Positions 28,549-36,495 of a DNA stretch of 64,000 nucleotides are shown in pieces (within the stretch, counting starts at the first letter, position 1; every line of letters begins with the position of its first letter). The notes beneath the pieces are model-generated. The model searched no databases and was not told the origin of the DNA. It worked only from the letters and a program-made list of their open reading frames with translations. Made by a program: the position numbers and the translations under genes. Source of the stretch: an uncultured Prevotellaceae bacterium. GTDB taxonomy: Bacteria > Bacteroidota > Bacteroidia > Bacteroidales > Muribaculaceae. Location of the stretch: the NCBI GenBank assembly GCA_900318205.1, contig ONJS01000011.1, forward strand, positions 20,620 through 84,619, given 5' to 3'.

Positions 28549-29691
28549 ATGAAACATCTCAGAATTAACGAGAATGATTTCGAGGCTCAGGCCTTGAATG
28601 AGGAGGTAACTGCCATCGCAGCTACGAGTGTAAACAATGTACCCGCATGCGAGGGCGAAGTAGATGACCTGCATGAAGCTGGCGGCACACCTGCAGATGA
28701 GGAACTGGATTCCAGCTCCAATCTTGGGGAGCAAGAGCAGAAGCCACTGATGAAGGAGCGTGTGGTTCACACCTTGAAGAAAAAAACCTTGAGTAAGGTT
28801 CTCGTCATCAAGTCGAATCGCAAGGATTCCAGGCAGATCAAGGCCAAACAGAGGTCATGCCTTAAGCATGGTATGCTCGTAAGCGCCCTCTTCGCCGATG
28901 CGACTGCCGCCTTCGATGCCGGTTACGTACTTGTCAATCCCATCACGGGTGAAGTGGTTAAGAATCGCGAGGAAACCTTTGGCAAGCTAGTGATCATGGA
29001 GGGCAACAACAGGTTCTGGGCATGGCTTGCCGAGGTAGAGCGCATTAAAGAGGAGAAGCGCAAGTCCAAGGGCAAGGGCGAAAGCAAAGCTGAGAAGCCC
29101 TTTGAGTATACGTTCACTTATCGCCACATCACCGATCCCCAGGTGTTCAAGGACCAGTATCGCCACATCAACATCGACAATGTGCCCACCAAGACCAAGG
29201 ATTTCGCTCGCGACTTCCTGGACACCGAGAAGGCCAACAAGATTATCGCCGCCTACGCCGGCAAAATCGACCGTGGCCTCACCCCTAAGGCTGCAGGCTT
29301 TGCCACCAAGGGCAAGGAGGTGAAGAAAGCGGATGTTCAGTCCCTCCTGGCGGGTAAGGTGCCTAGCGTCTTCAACGACGGTGACACCGAGGATATCGAA
29401 CTCTATCAGATGGTCTTCGACGGCGTGTGTGAGGGCTTCGGCATCGAGAAGGACGCGCCTATCAAGAACAAGGTCCTCAAAGGCACCTTTATCTGGCACT
29501 GGACGGCCAAGAAGATCCACGAGGACGACGGGAATAAGCGCATCGATGTCGCAGACAAGGTAATCAATATGTTTACCGGCATGTCAGCACAGGATAGCGA
29601 ACGTATCAACAACGCCGAGAAGACCGAGACCCAAACCCGCGAGCAGGTCATCCACGGCATCCTCGATGAAATGTACAATCGCGACAAGTAA
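28549..29691 (+). CDS. ParB-like N-terminal domain protein of unknown role
   Basis: 380 aa from ATG 28549 (MKHLRINENDF); the long in-frame upstream extension lies before the -7 box and is not used. Residues ~95-165 resemble a ParB/Srx fold: GMLVSALFADATAAFDAGY and LVIMEGNNRFWAWLAE, the latter like ParB box GNxR. A Lys/Glu-rich segment (KSKGKGESKAEK) and a helical C terminus follow. It may bind DNA or nucleotides; homologues that I can recall are on Bacteroidales mobile elements. Assignment is weak. A GC-rich hairpin terminator follows. Confidence 0.6.
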   Translation: MKHLRINENDFEAQALNEEVTAIAATSVNNVPACEGEVDDLHEAGGTPADEELDSSSNLGEQEQKPLMKERVVHTLKKKTLSKVLVIKSNRKDSRQIKAKQRSCLKHGMLVSALFADATAAFDAGYVLVNPITGEVVKNREETFGKLVIMEGNNRFWAWLAEVERIKEEKRKSKGKGESKAEKPFEYTFTYRHITDPQVFKDQYRHINIDNVPTKTKDFARDFLDTEKANKIIAAYAGKIDRGLTPKAAGFATKGKEVKKADVQSLLAGKVPSVFNDGDTEDIELYQMVFDGVCEGFGIEKDAPIKNKVLKGTFIWHWTAKKIHEDDGNKRIDVADKVINMFTGMSAQDSERINNAEKTETQTREQVIHGILDEMYNRDK

Positions 29692-29712
29692 TAACAAACA
29701 TTTACTATGCAC

Positions 29713-29750
29713 GCCCCTCGTTATTGGGCAGCCGTCTGACGGCGAGGGGC
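29713..29750 (+). terminator. Terminator after the ParB-like gene
   Basis: GCCCCTCG / CGAGGGGC outer stem enclosing GCCGTC-t-GACGGC, followed by TTTAATAATT. Confidence 0.65.
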
Positions 29751-29879
29751 TTTAATAATTGAAGTTACAGAGAAAGTTTAAAGTCTCCGCTTGCAGGGCA
29801 AGAAGTCATTGAAGACTATTCGCCTCACTGCACAGCTTAGATCTAATTCCACGGGGCAAGCTACCGGCCCTACCCTAAC

Positions 29880-30120
29880 GGCAGCAAGCGATCCTTGACA
29901 TCGTGGGTGTACCGATCACTAAAATCGGCTGGGTTTGGCGCTCCCCCTGTCGTAAAGCGAGCCCACCCAATCAACGGCGTTGGAATCAACCAATGTCACA
30001 ATTTAGATACTATGACGAAGATCATATGTTTTCTCCGTGCCAGTCACGCCGGTGGCGTGGCTCGCGCAGGTGCAGTAGCAGCATCGACCGAACAGATGCT
30101 CACGACGAGTCAATTAGCCG
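29880..30120 (+). ncRNA. Candidate structured leader or RNA upstream of the Gp37/Gp68-like gene
   Basis: Gene-free, GC-richer than its surroundings, with a series of stems: CCGAT/ATCGG (29912-29928), CGCT/AGCG with flanking TGGG/CCCA (29930-29965), perfect CACGCC-ggt-GGCGTG (30045-30059) and AGCATC/GATGCT (30080-30100). No promoter box found. It could be a 5' UTR structure of the gene at 30143 or a separate RNA; no known family recognised. Confidence 0.35.
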
Positions 30121-30142
30121 AATTATTAACCAAAACAGAATT

Positions 30143-30904
30143 ATGCCAATGACAAATACTTTAATTTCTTGGACTGAAATGTCCTGGAACCCTGTCACGG
30201 GCTGCTCTCATGCTGGTACGGATGAATGTGACAACTGCTATGCTCGCTCTATGGCCTCGCGCCTAGAGGGTATGGGCAATCCGCGCTACAGCAACGGTTT
30301 CAAGGTGACATGTCACCCCGAAGCCTTGAAAGAGCCGTTGGCTACGGATCCCAACAAGGAGTTCATGTGCTTCCTGCCTTCAATGGGAGACCTGTTCCAC
30401 GATGACGTGCCTGAGTCGTTTATCGACCAGGTAATTGGCGTCGTCATGAGCACGCCCTGGATCACTTTTCAGATCCTCACCAAGCGCAGCGCCCGTATGG
30501 CCAGCTACTTCAGCTCGCACCGTTGCCCAGCTAATGCTTGGCTTGGTGTAACATGTGGTTGCAAGAAGTCTCTCGTCAGAGTCGATGACTTGCGCGGCAT
30601 TGCTGCTCCCGTCCGCTGGCTGAGCATTGAGCCTTGCCTTAGTGACCTGGCCAATGAGGGTCTCGATTTGACCGGCATTGATTGGATCATCGTCGGTGGG
30701 GAGAGCTGTCAGCGTGCGCGTCCCATGGAACCAGCGTGGGCGATGAACCTGAAGCAGCTCGCCGACGCCAGCGGCACCTCATTCTTTTTCAAGCAATGGG
30801 GTACCTGGGGCGAGGACAACGTTCGTCGCAGCAAGGAGGCCAACGGCCACCTGCTCGGTGGTGTTGAGTATCACAACTACCCGACACCGCGTTTGATCTA
30901 CTAA
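30143..30904 (+). CDS. Phage Gp37/Gp68-like protein (DUF5131), radical-SAM-like cysteine motif
   Basis: 253 aa from ATG 30143 (MPMTNTLISW); MTNTL at 30149 is equally possible. ISWTEMSWNPVTGCSHAG then CDNCYARSMA gives the Cys...Cys-x2-Cys-Tyr cluster of this family, which resembles a radical SAM fold. Later motifs WLGVTCGCKK, RWLSIEPCLSDL, WIIVGGESC and FFFKQWGTWGE are the family's conserved blocks. Proteins of this family occur in phages and mobile elements and are often beside a three-Cys-motif partner (TcmP); no partner is visible here. Enzymatic reaction unknown. Confidence 0.85.
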   Translation: MPMTNTLISWTEMSWNPVTGCSHAGTDECDNCYARSMASRLEGMGNPRYSNGFKVTCHPEALKEPLATDPNKEFMCFLPSMGDLFHDDVPESFIDQVIGVVMSTPWITFQILTKRSARMASYFSSHRCPANAWLGVTCGCKKSLVRVDDLRGIAAPVRWLSIEPCLSDLANEGLDLTGIDWIIVGGESCQRARPMEPAWAMNLKQLADASGTSFFFKQWGTWGEDNVRRSKEANGHLLGGVEYHNYPTPRLIY

Positions 30905-30915
30905 TCCTTTATTAT

Positions 30916-30941
30916 GCGTGGGCGGTTCACGCCGCCCATGC
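30916..30941 (+). terminator. Terminator hairpin after the Gp37/Gp68-like gene
   Basis: GCGTGGGCGG / CCGCCCATGC around TTCACG (one G-T pair), then TTTATTAATTT. First of three successive hairpins in 106 bp. Confidence 0.65.
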
Positions 30942-30962
30942 TTTATTAATTTACATTTTTTT

Positions 30963-31021
30963 GTTCCCGGGTGACCTGGGAACACCGCAACAGGAAAGTC
31001 CTGTTGTGTAATTATTTTTTT
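30963..31021 (+). terminator. Two further hairpins, the second with a T tract
   Basis: GTTCCC...GGGAAC (30963-30983) followed by CAACAGGA-aag-TCCTGTTG (30988-31006) and TTATTTTTTT. Why one gene needs three hairpins is not clear; the last may end a short transcript that begins between them. Confidence 0.55.
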
Positions 31022-31038
31022 AAATCATAGTGAAAACT

Positions 31039-31455
31039 ATGGCTAAAAGAAATCTGATTTCCACGCGCAAGTGGAGAAAAACTTTGTCAACTATTATTCG
31101 CAACCATCAGCACGTGGATGGCCAGAGTTACCGAATAATGAAGTTCGGTGAGAGCAACCTCCGTTACAAGCCTTGGGACGTTCATACGCACCAGGCGGGC
31201 ACCGTCGATTGCAGGATCTTCATTCAGACAAGATTGGAGGACAATATCAGCGCAAGCAATCGCGAGGCGCTGGAGAGACTGTTCCGGTCACTTACAGAGC
31301 AGGAAGAGGAGTACTCAACCCGCAAGGAACAAGAACTGACAACTCGCCTCAATGGCAGGCGCTATGTTGATGAGCCCGAGATCAAGCGTAAAGGGCTAGT
31401 CGCTTGTGGCATGGTTCTTCTTGCCGCCATTGTTTTTGGGGCTTCTAAAAAGTGA
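31039..31455 (+). CDS. Hypothetical protein with C-terminal membrane helix
   Basis: 138 aa from ATG 31039 (MAKRNLISTRKW). Basic N terminus, a middle part that looks like an alpha/beta domain (YKPWDVHTHQAGTVDCRIFI), and a single C-terminal hydrophobic helix (LVACGMVLLAAIVFGASKK), a tail-anchor arrangement. Nearly abuts the next gene (6-bp gap), so the two are probably a functional pair. Confidence 0.65.
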   Translation: MAKRNLISTRKWRKTLSTIIRNHQHVDGQSYRIMKFGESNLRYKPWDVHTHQAGTVDCRIFIQTRLEDNISASNREALERLFRSLTEQEEEYSTRKEQELTTRLNGRRYVDEPEIKRKGLVACGMVLLAAIVFGASKK

Positions 31456-31460
31456 TCGGC

Positions 31461-33218
31461 ATGGGATTTTTCAATAAAATTGGTCAAGTATTTAGCGGAG
31501 GCCTCGACGACATCATTCCGCCCGACGACGAGAAGTCATTCGACGAACTCGAGCAAGAAGACAACGACTACGTGAAGATTGGCGTCGGCCCAACTGACTA
31601 TACCGGGTCGGTGTCAAATCTTGGCAAAGTCTTCCGCATCTGTATGACCGCTGGCGCTATTATCGGTGGCAGCGTCGTAGGCTATAGGGGCATAAAAGGT
31701 CTGTTCAATTACATGAAGGACCGAAAGAAAGCCCAGGAAGAGATCGAGCGTATCAATGCCAGAAAAGAAGCTGACATTGCAAAGATTAACGCTCAGGCCG
31801 AGGCTAACATCCGTGTAGTTGAAGCTAAGGCGAAAGCCAAAGCTGAGGCGAAAGCGCAACAGCAAGCACGCCAATGCTCGCAGCAGTCATACGGTGACTC
31901 CTCGGACCCCGATGACAACGATTGGTGGTTGGATGAGTTCAACAGAAATCACCCTCTCCCGATTGACGCTCTGCCCGATGACTTTGCAACGGTGATTAGC
32001 GGGTCTGACCCTGACATTGCTCCCGCAATGTTCTTTCACCTATGTTCCATGTATGGTGCCTATTGTTTCTCGCGGGTGATAGCCAAAAAGAGAGATGATG
32101 AGATACGCCGCCCCAACCTCCAGGTCGTCATCGAAGCCATGCCGGGAATGGGAAAGAGTCTGTTCCGTAACGTGCATCAGATGTTATTCCGCCGCGTGAT
32201 CGATGAGGACAAGCGGAAGTTGAATTCCCCAAAAGCCAAAGATAATGAGAAAAAACTCATTATCCAGACGGTAGGGATAGACATCTCAAGCGCTAGGCTC
32301 CAGCAAATCTTGGAGTCCAACCAAGGCGTGCATGTCTATATCTTCGACAGTGAAATTGCCACTGCCACAAACAAAGACCTCTCAGTCATTCTGCGTAAGG
32401 CTTTCGATAACGATGATGTGAGCCGCGGGCGAATGCATAAAGAGCAGAATGGATCTTGCGAAGCTGTGGCGAACATAACTCTCACTGGCGCTGATGAAAA
32501 TGTTGAAACATTCATCAAGAATATAGCCACTGTCGCTGGTGGCGGCGCTTCCAGGGTTTGTTGGTGCGTGTTACCTCTCATGAGCGATAGCAATGACGCT
32601 CCCATCAGCCTTCATGAGGGCCCAGAACTTGAACTCATTAGAGACCATATCGATGAATATCGGCATAAGTACGTATTCACCACTGATGACGGTGAGGACA
32701 CTGCCGTGGATTTGGTAGAGATCAAGGATTTTGACTATGTGATGTCAGAATTAAACCGATGGGAAATGAAGCAGGTTGAATTGTCCAGAGAGACCAATGA
32801 CGAGGTCAGAAAACTGATCCGTTGGCGTATTTCCACCATTGCTATGCATATAGGAATTGTTATGCATATGATGATTCAACCTGATGGCGACACGGAGAAG
32901 ATGGATCAGGTTATCCAGATGGTAATCTACGCCGCTGAATACTGCATGTCCCGTTATCTACTGAAGTTTGGAGCCGAGCACAGTAAGATGGTACAAAACT
33001 TCAAGAGAAAAGAACGCGTCCCCCGACAGCGATTACACCGACAAGGCGGTCAGGCTCCTTATAACTCACCTGCCGCCAAGGACGAGGAGTTGGAGCAACG
33101 CCGTGTCGATGTGATACGTCTCAAGATGGAAGGGCTCAATCAACATCAAATTGCACAAGAGTTGAATTTGCATGACGCTCAAGTAGCGCGAATCTTGGAG
33201 AAAGAGGGCTTGAAGTAG
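31461..33218 (+). CDS. Membrane P-loop protein with coiled coil and C-terminal HTH
   Basis: 585 aa. N-terminal hydrophobic helix (FRICMTAGAIIGGSVVGY), a long charged coiled coil of Glu/Lys/Ala repeats (residues ~85-140), a P-loop EAMPGMGKSL at about residues 226-235, and a C-terminal helix-turn-helix (EGLNQHQIAQELNLHDAQVARIL). The middle recalls the DUF3987 primase/helicase-associated ATPases of Bacteroidales mobile elements (VYIFDSEIATATNKDLSVIL, GSCEAVANITLTG). Possibly a membrane-tethered replication or stress ATPase. The fusion of TM, coiled coil and HTH is unusual. Confidence 0.6.
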   Translation: MGFFNKIGQVFSGGLDDIIPPDDEKSFDELEQEDNDYVKIGVGPTDYTGSVSNLGKVFRICMTAGAIIGGSVVGYRGIKGLFNYMKDRKKAQEEIERINARKEADIAKINAQAEANIRVVEAKAKAKAEAKAQQQARQCSQQSYGDSSDPDDNDWWLDEFNRNHPLPIDALPDDFATVISGSDPDIAPAMFFHLCSMYGAYCFSRVIAKKRDDEIRRPNLQVVIEAMPGMGKSLFRNVHQMLFRRVIDEDKRKLNSPKAKDNEKKLIIQTVGIDISSARLQQILESNQGVHVYIFDSEIATATNKDLSVILRKAFDNDDVSRGRMHKEQNGSCEAVANITLTGADENVETFIKNIATVAGGGASRVCWCVLPLMSDSNDAPISLHEGPELELIRDHIDEYRHKYVFTTDDGEDTAVDLVEIKDFDYVMSELNRWEMKQVELSRETNDEVRKLIRWRISTIAMHIGIVMHMMIQPDGDTEKMDQVIQMVIYAAEYCMSRYLLKFGAEHSKMVQNFKRKERVPRQRLHRQGGQAPYNSPAAKDEELEQRRVDVIRLKMEGLNQHQIAQELNLHDAQVARILEKEGLK

Positions 33219-33249
33219 GTAGCATCTATTGGTTGACACTTGCTAAGGA

Positions 33250-33276
33250 AAGGAGGTTTATCGACCTCCTTTTTTT
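33250..33276 (+). terminator. Terminator of the two-gene membrane ATPase operon
   Basis: AAGGAGGT / ACCTCCTT around TTATCG, followed by seven T. Confidence 0.85.
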
Positions 33277-33280
33277 GTAC

Positions 33281-33660
33281 CTTTTTATGGTGAGTATTAG
33301 CAGCCTGGCGCTGGAGCCGTACTAGCCGTTGGCTTTCGCCGTGCGGGTGTTCGCATTGCAATAGGACATCATCGCATCTGCTCCACGATTAGAGTGTCAA
33401 TCCAGCCAAGGTAGTGCCCTCTGCGAGTCCGTTTCTAGTCGTTGCCGGTATACGTTGTCCGGTGCTGTGCGGCCGCTCACCCGTGAATGATGTTCCAAGC
33501 GCCTCCAGCATACCGACCACGTTGCTCGGGTTATATAGCATTGTTGGTTACCGCAAATAAATAGCATCTGCGCTTAACGCCGCTCCTAGCGGCATGACGG
33601 GCGAGGCGCATGAAAGCCATATCACCAAATTCCAGTTATCTCAGCAACACAGGAGTGAAG
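33281..33660. other. GC-rich gene-free region with a strong hairpin
   Basis: No ORF with plausible codon use. A hairpin TGCGC...GCGCA encloses GCCGCT-cct-AGCGGC (33569-33610). The base composition is higher than the neighbouring AT-rich repeat, so a structured RNA or decayed gene is possible; I cannot assign it. Confidence 0.4.
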
Positions 33661-33688
33661 AGAATGTAATATCTAACACGTCTAACAC

Positions 33689-33767
33689 GTTAGATTGTTA
33701 ACAGTTTAAAATTCATATAGTTAACACTATCTAACACGTGTTATATAACAAGTCTAACAGCAAAAAA
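33689..33767. repeat. Right ~79-bp boundary repeat with TAACACGTGTTA palindrome
   Basis: Right partner of 23915-23989. It is preceded by two more copies of the word TCTAACACG (33671-33690), giving four CTAACACG words in 65 bp on this side. Confidence 0.8.
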
Positions 33768-33840
33768 GCAATATGAAATCCCACTTTATAATATGTCCGT
33801 CTGAGATCGCTTAGCAGCCTTATATGTAAGAGAAACACAT

Positions 33841-34076
33841 GCCCCCGAGAGGACCGCCGGCAACATTGAGCACGCTGGCGGCATGGGGGCAAAGACAACA
33901 TATAACCCGATGGTAAGGACTGGGCGGCGAAGAGTCACCCAGCACCTCCATCACCAGGCGTTATTACCTGTCGGGGAGACCGTGCCCTCAAGACGGCACA
34001 ATCAAACCAACAGCGAGCCTGGAAAGAAGCGAGCGAGGCTGACACCGAGGAGGTGCCGGTCTCGCCTTCTTTTTTC
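33841..34076 (+). ncRNA. Candidate ~235-nt structured RNA ending in an intrinsic terminator
   Basis: Successive stems: GCCCCC/GGGGGC (33841-33846 with 33885-33890) enclosing CCGCC/GGCGG (33854-33858 with 33877-33881); GATGG..AGG.CTGGG with CCCAG..CCT.CCATC (33909-33924 with 33938-33952); CCAGGC/GCCTGG (33954-33959 with 34017-34022) enclosing GTGCC/GGCAC (33982-33999); and a terminator GCGAGGCTG.CACC / GGTG.CGGTCTCGC (34033-34065, two G-T pairs) with a T run. No ORF explains the sequence. Not a family I recognise (not tmRNA, RNase P, SRP or a group II intron by any hallmark). Confidence 0.5.
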
Positions 34077-34079
34077 GTC

Positions 34080-35354
34080 TCAGTTCCTTAAACATCCGAT
34101 TGGGACCACATAGACACCGTCCTTCCGTCTGTATGCATATGCGCCTGTACCGGTCAGCACCATGAGGAATGATGGGTCTTTCATTTTTGTAGTATCTATC
34201 TTCGCCGCGAGTGACTTCAAGTTAGTAGCGCCTTCCTCAATCAACGTGTCTCCCCCCAACTTGATCTCAATCAGGCCGTATATTCCGTTCCGGCGGTGCA
34301 AGACGGCATCACACTCCAGTCCATTCCTGTCCCTGTAATGATACAGGCCGCCGTCAAGCACATCAGCAAACACGCGAAGGTCACGCACAGCCAGGGCCTC
34401 AAAGAAAAGGCCAAATGTGTTCAGGTCATTCAGGAAATCTGCCGGTCCGATACCCAATGAAGCGACACCGATTGAGGGATCAGTGAAATACCTTGTGTCG
34501 CTCGTCCTTATCGCCGTCTTGCTGCGCAGGTTGGGATTCCATGCCCTCATGTCCTCAATGACAAAGATCCTTTTCAAAGCCTTCACGTAGGAGGCCACCG
34601 TGTCATCATTTAAAGTGGCATTGTCGTTATCCCTCATGTCGGCGCAGATGACGCTGTAGTTCACCGCCGCGCCCTGGTGCCTCGCGTAAGACCTCATTAG
34701 CAGTTTCACGCGCTCTGGATCACGATCCACACCGTCAGCACGTTGTATGTCGTAATGCACCACAGCGTCGTAATAGTCCAATGCCTGATCCAGGGCAATG
34801 TCACCTTCCATCAGCGATGCCTGGGGCCAACCACCGCGACAGGTCAAGTAGGCTAATTGCTCAATATCTATCTTGTTCTCCGCAAAAATCTCCTTTGGCG
34901 CATCAAATAGGTCGCCCAGGCTGATCTCGCCAGACGACTCTCCGGACTCATAGAGGCTCATTGGACGCATCAATAGCCTGGTGATACGCCCCGTCCCCGT
35001 ATGCTCTATCTCATTCTCATTTACTGGCACAGCAGAACCTGTCAGTATAAACTGACCTAGTTTGGAGCGTTCGTCAACCTCCGACCGCACACTATCCCAC
35101 AGCGCTGGTATCGTCTGCCATTCATCGATCAGCCGAGGTGTGTCTCCTTTCAGCAGCAGTGACGGGTTCATCTCTGCAAGTTGCCTGCTGGAACGCAGCA
35201 CGCCAGTATTACCCAATTTGAGCACACTGTTTGCTTTACGCATAGCGGTGGTAGTCTTTCCGCACCACTTGGCACCTTCCACTAGTACGGCGCCCTTGCC
35301 TTTTAATTTACGCTCCAATAGGGCATCTACTATTCTTGCCTTGTAATCAGCCAT
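34080..35354 (-). CDS. ATPase with DUF4143 (AAA_14/DUF4143 family)
   Basis: 424 aa from the ATG at 35354 (MADYKARIV); a second ATG lies 6 bp upstream. Walker A GAKWCGKTT near residue 30, Walker B region PSLLLKGDTPRLIDEWQ, sensor LTGSAVP, then the DUF4143 domain with the nuclease-like DAVLHRRNGIYGLIEIKLGG (E-x-K) near the C terminus. Widespread in gut Bacteroidales, often in many paralogues; function unknown. The gene ends 4 bp from the terminator of the candidate RNA on the other strand. Confidence 0.9.
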   Translation of the reverse strand: MADYKARIVDALLERKLKGKGAVLVEGAKWCGKTTTAMRKANSVLKLGNTGVLRSSRQLAEMNPSLLLKGDTPRLIDEWQTIPALWDSVRSEVDERSKLGQFILTGSAVPVNENEIEHTGTGRITRLLMRPMSLYESGESSGEISLGDLFDAPKEIFAENKIDIEQLAYLTCRGGWPQASLMEGDIALDQALDYYDAVVHYDIQRADGVDRDPERVKLLMRSYARHQGAAVNYSVICADMRDNDNATLNDDTVASYVKALKRIFVIEDMRAWNPNLRSKTAIRTSDTRYFTDPSIGVASLGIGPADFLNDLNTFGLFFEALAVRDLRVFADVLDGGLYHYRDRNGLECDAVLHRRNGIYGLIEIKLGGDTLIEEGATNLKSLAAKIDTTKMKDPSFLMVLTGTGAYAYRRKDGVYVVPIGCLRN

Positions 35355-35377
35355 ATACATGAAGTTTTATTTGTTCG

Positions 35378-35446
35378 TTCGGGAGTTTGGTGCATGTTGT
35401 TTCGGGAGTTTGACGCATTTCCTTTCGGGAGTTTGGCGCAAAAGTA
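35378..35446 (-). promoter_or_regulatory. DUF4143 ATPase promoter with three 23-bp-spaced operator-like repeats
   Basis: TACTTTTG (-7, minus strand, 35439-35446). Three copies of TTCGGGAGTTTG start at 35378, 35401 and 35424, exactly 23 bp apart, covering the transcription start and leader. A two-turn spacing suggests cooperative protein binding on one DNA face, or a repeated RNA-binding site. Confidence 0.65.
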
Positions 35447-35490
35447 CACATTATCCTTGAAATGACCAAAAGAAAAACGGCATAATAAGC

Positions 35491-35604
35491 GTCACATCGA
35501 AGGCCATACACCTGACGATGATCACCACCTATGGCATCCAGCCCGGAGGCTATTCCGACGACATCCAAAGCCAAGTCACCATGAACGACCTGTTTGTGAA
35601 ATGA
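35491..35604 (+). pseudogene. 3' remnant of an AAA-type ATPase gene
   Basis: 38 codons in one frame ending in TGA: AIHLTMITTYGIQPGGYSDD and SQVTMNDLFVK. This matches the C-terminal end of the large Bacteroidales ATPase/nuclease-like family that ends TTYGVxxNxYSxxVQSxVTxDDLF. No start or upstream domain remains; the 5' side runs directly into the DUF4143 promoter. Confidence 0.65.
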
Positions 35605-35709
35605 GCACCAGGAGCCAAGTGGATGGACAGCACTGGAATTGACAAAAATGTGCGTTAATCAGCCAAATCTATCAAAAAGAATGACATTTGGCTTGTTTAT
35701 GCACAATAA

Positions 35710-36402
35710 TCACCCGATAGGTTCAGATGAATAGCTTGTTTCACACGTCAAATCGCTGTCTAAGGTGAGGTTGATTTCGAGGTTGAAGTCTCGCACATAG
35801 ATGAGGTCAAACAGACTAAATGGCATGTGGGTGTACAAGTTGTGGAACGGATGTATGAGGTTCATGTCTTGGGACCATTCTCGATCCAGGCTCTCTATGT
35901 TCCAATTATTCAGCTCTTCAGAAAGATATAATAGTTCAACAAGCGACGGTGGGGCTAAGTTCTTACGCATCATGATGCGACGGGAACAGCCGTCGTCGTC
36001 ATAGAGCGGGACATAGCCTTGCGTAAGGATTTCCCAGATGGTTTCGGCACGCTCGCTTTGGACGGGATGGCCTTTGGGATATTGGTATCCTAGTTTACAT
36101 TTGGCTGTGATTTCAAACTCGCCCCAGTAATCATCACGTGCCATGTATTCGTGATACAAGATTATTGTCTTCTCGTACAATGTGGATAGAGCCTTTGTTA
36201 ACGCTTGGTTAAAACCGATAAGCAATTTAGCAGTCTCGCTATCATATCGATTAAACTCACGCAACAGGAGCCATCGTTCACGTAACAGCTGTTGCAACGT
36301 TTCCCCGGGCAAGAGGTTGCGATGATATTCCTCAACTATAGCCTTTTCGATAGCGACCACCTGTGGATTCTCAAAAACGCTTCTGATATAAGATGTCAAC
36401 AT
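35710..36402 (-). CDS. Hypothetical protein
   Basis: 230 aa, mostly helical (EKAIVEEYHRNLLPGETLQQ, ALSTLYEKTIILYHEYM). A histidine-containing stretch (IHPFHNLYTHMPFSLFDLIY) near residue 190 stands out. No family recognised. Divergent from the DUF2779 gene with overlapping promoter region. Confidence 0.65.
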   Translation of the reverse strand: MLTSYIRSVFENPQVVAIEKAIVEEYHRNLLPGETLQQLLRERWLLLREFNRYDSETAKLLIGFNQALTKALSTLYEKTIILYHEYMARDDYWGEFEITAKCKLGYQYPKGHPVQSERAETIWEILTQGYVPLYDDDGCSRRIMMRKNLAPPSLVELLYLSEELNNWNIESLDREWSQDMNLIHPFHNLYTHMPFSLFDLIYVRDFNLEINLTLDSDLTCETSYSSEPIG

Positions 36403-36428
36403 ATTTCGATTCTTGATTGATGTTTAGA

Positions 36429-36436
36429 CAAAAATA
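36429..36436 (-). promoter_or_regulatory. -7 box for the minus-strand hypothetical gene
   Basis: TATTTTTG on the minus strand, 27 bp upstream of the start at 36402. Confidence 0.55.
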
Positions 36437-36468
36437 CAATGATTATTGGTAAAAAGCAAGGAATTTGT

Positions 36469-36476
36469 TAATTTTG
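36469..36476 (+). promoter_or_regulatory. -7 box for the DUF2779 gene
   Basis: TAATTTTG, transcription start ~36481, ATG at 36496. It sets the start at 36496 instead of the TTG at 36487. Confidence 0.65.
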
Positions 36477-36495
36477 TGGGCAAAATTTGACCATT

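Noticed and set aside
33841-34076. tmRNA, RNase P RNA, SRP RNA or group II intron
   Set aside because: None of the hallmark sequences (tRNA-like end, P4 core, 4.5S loop, domain V) is present.
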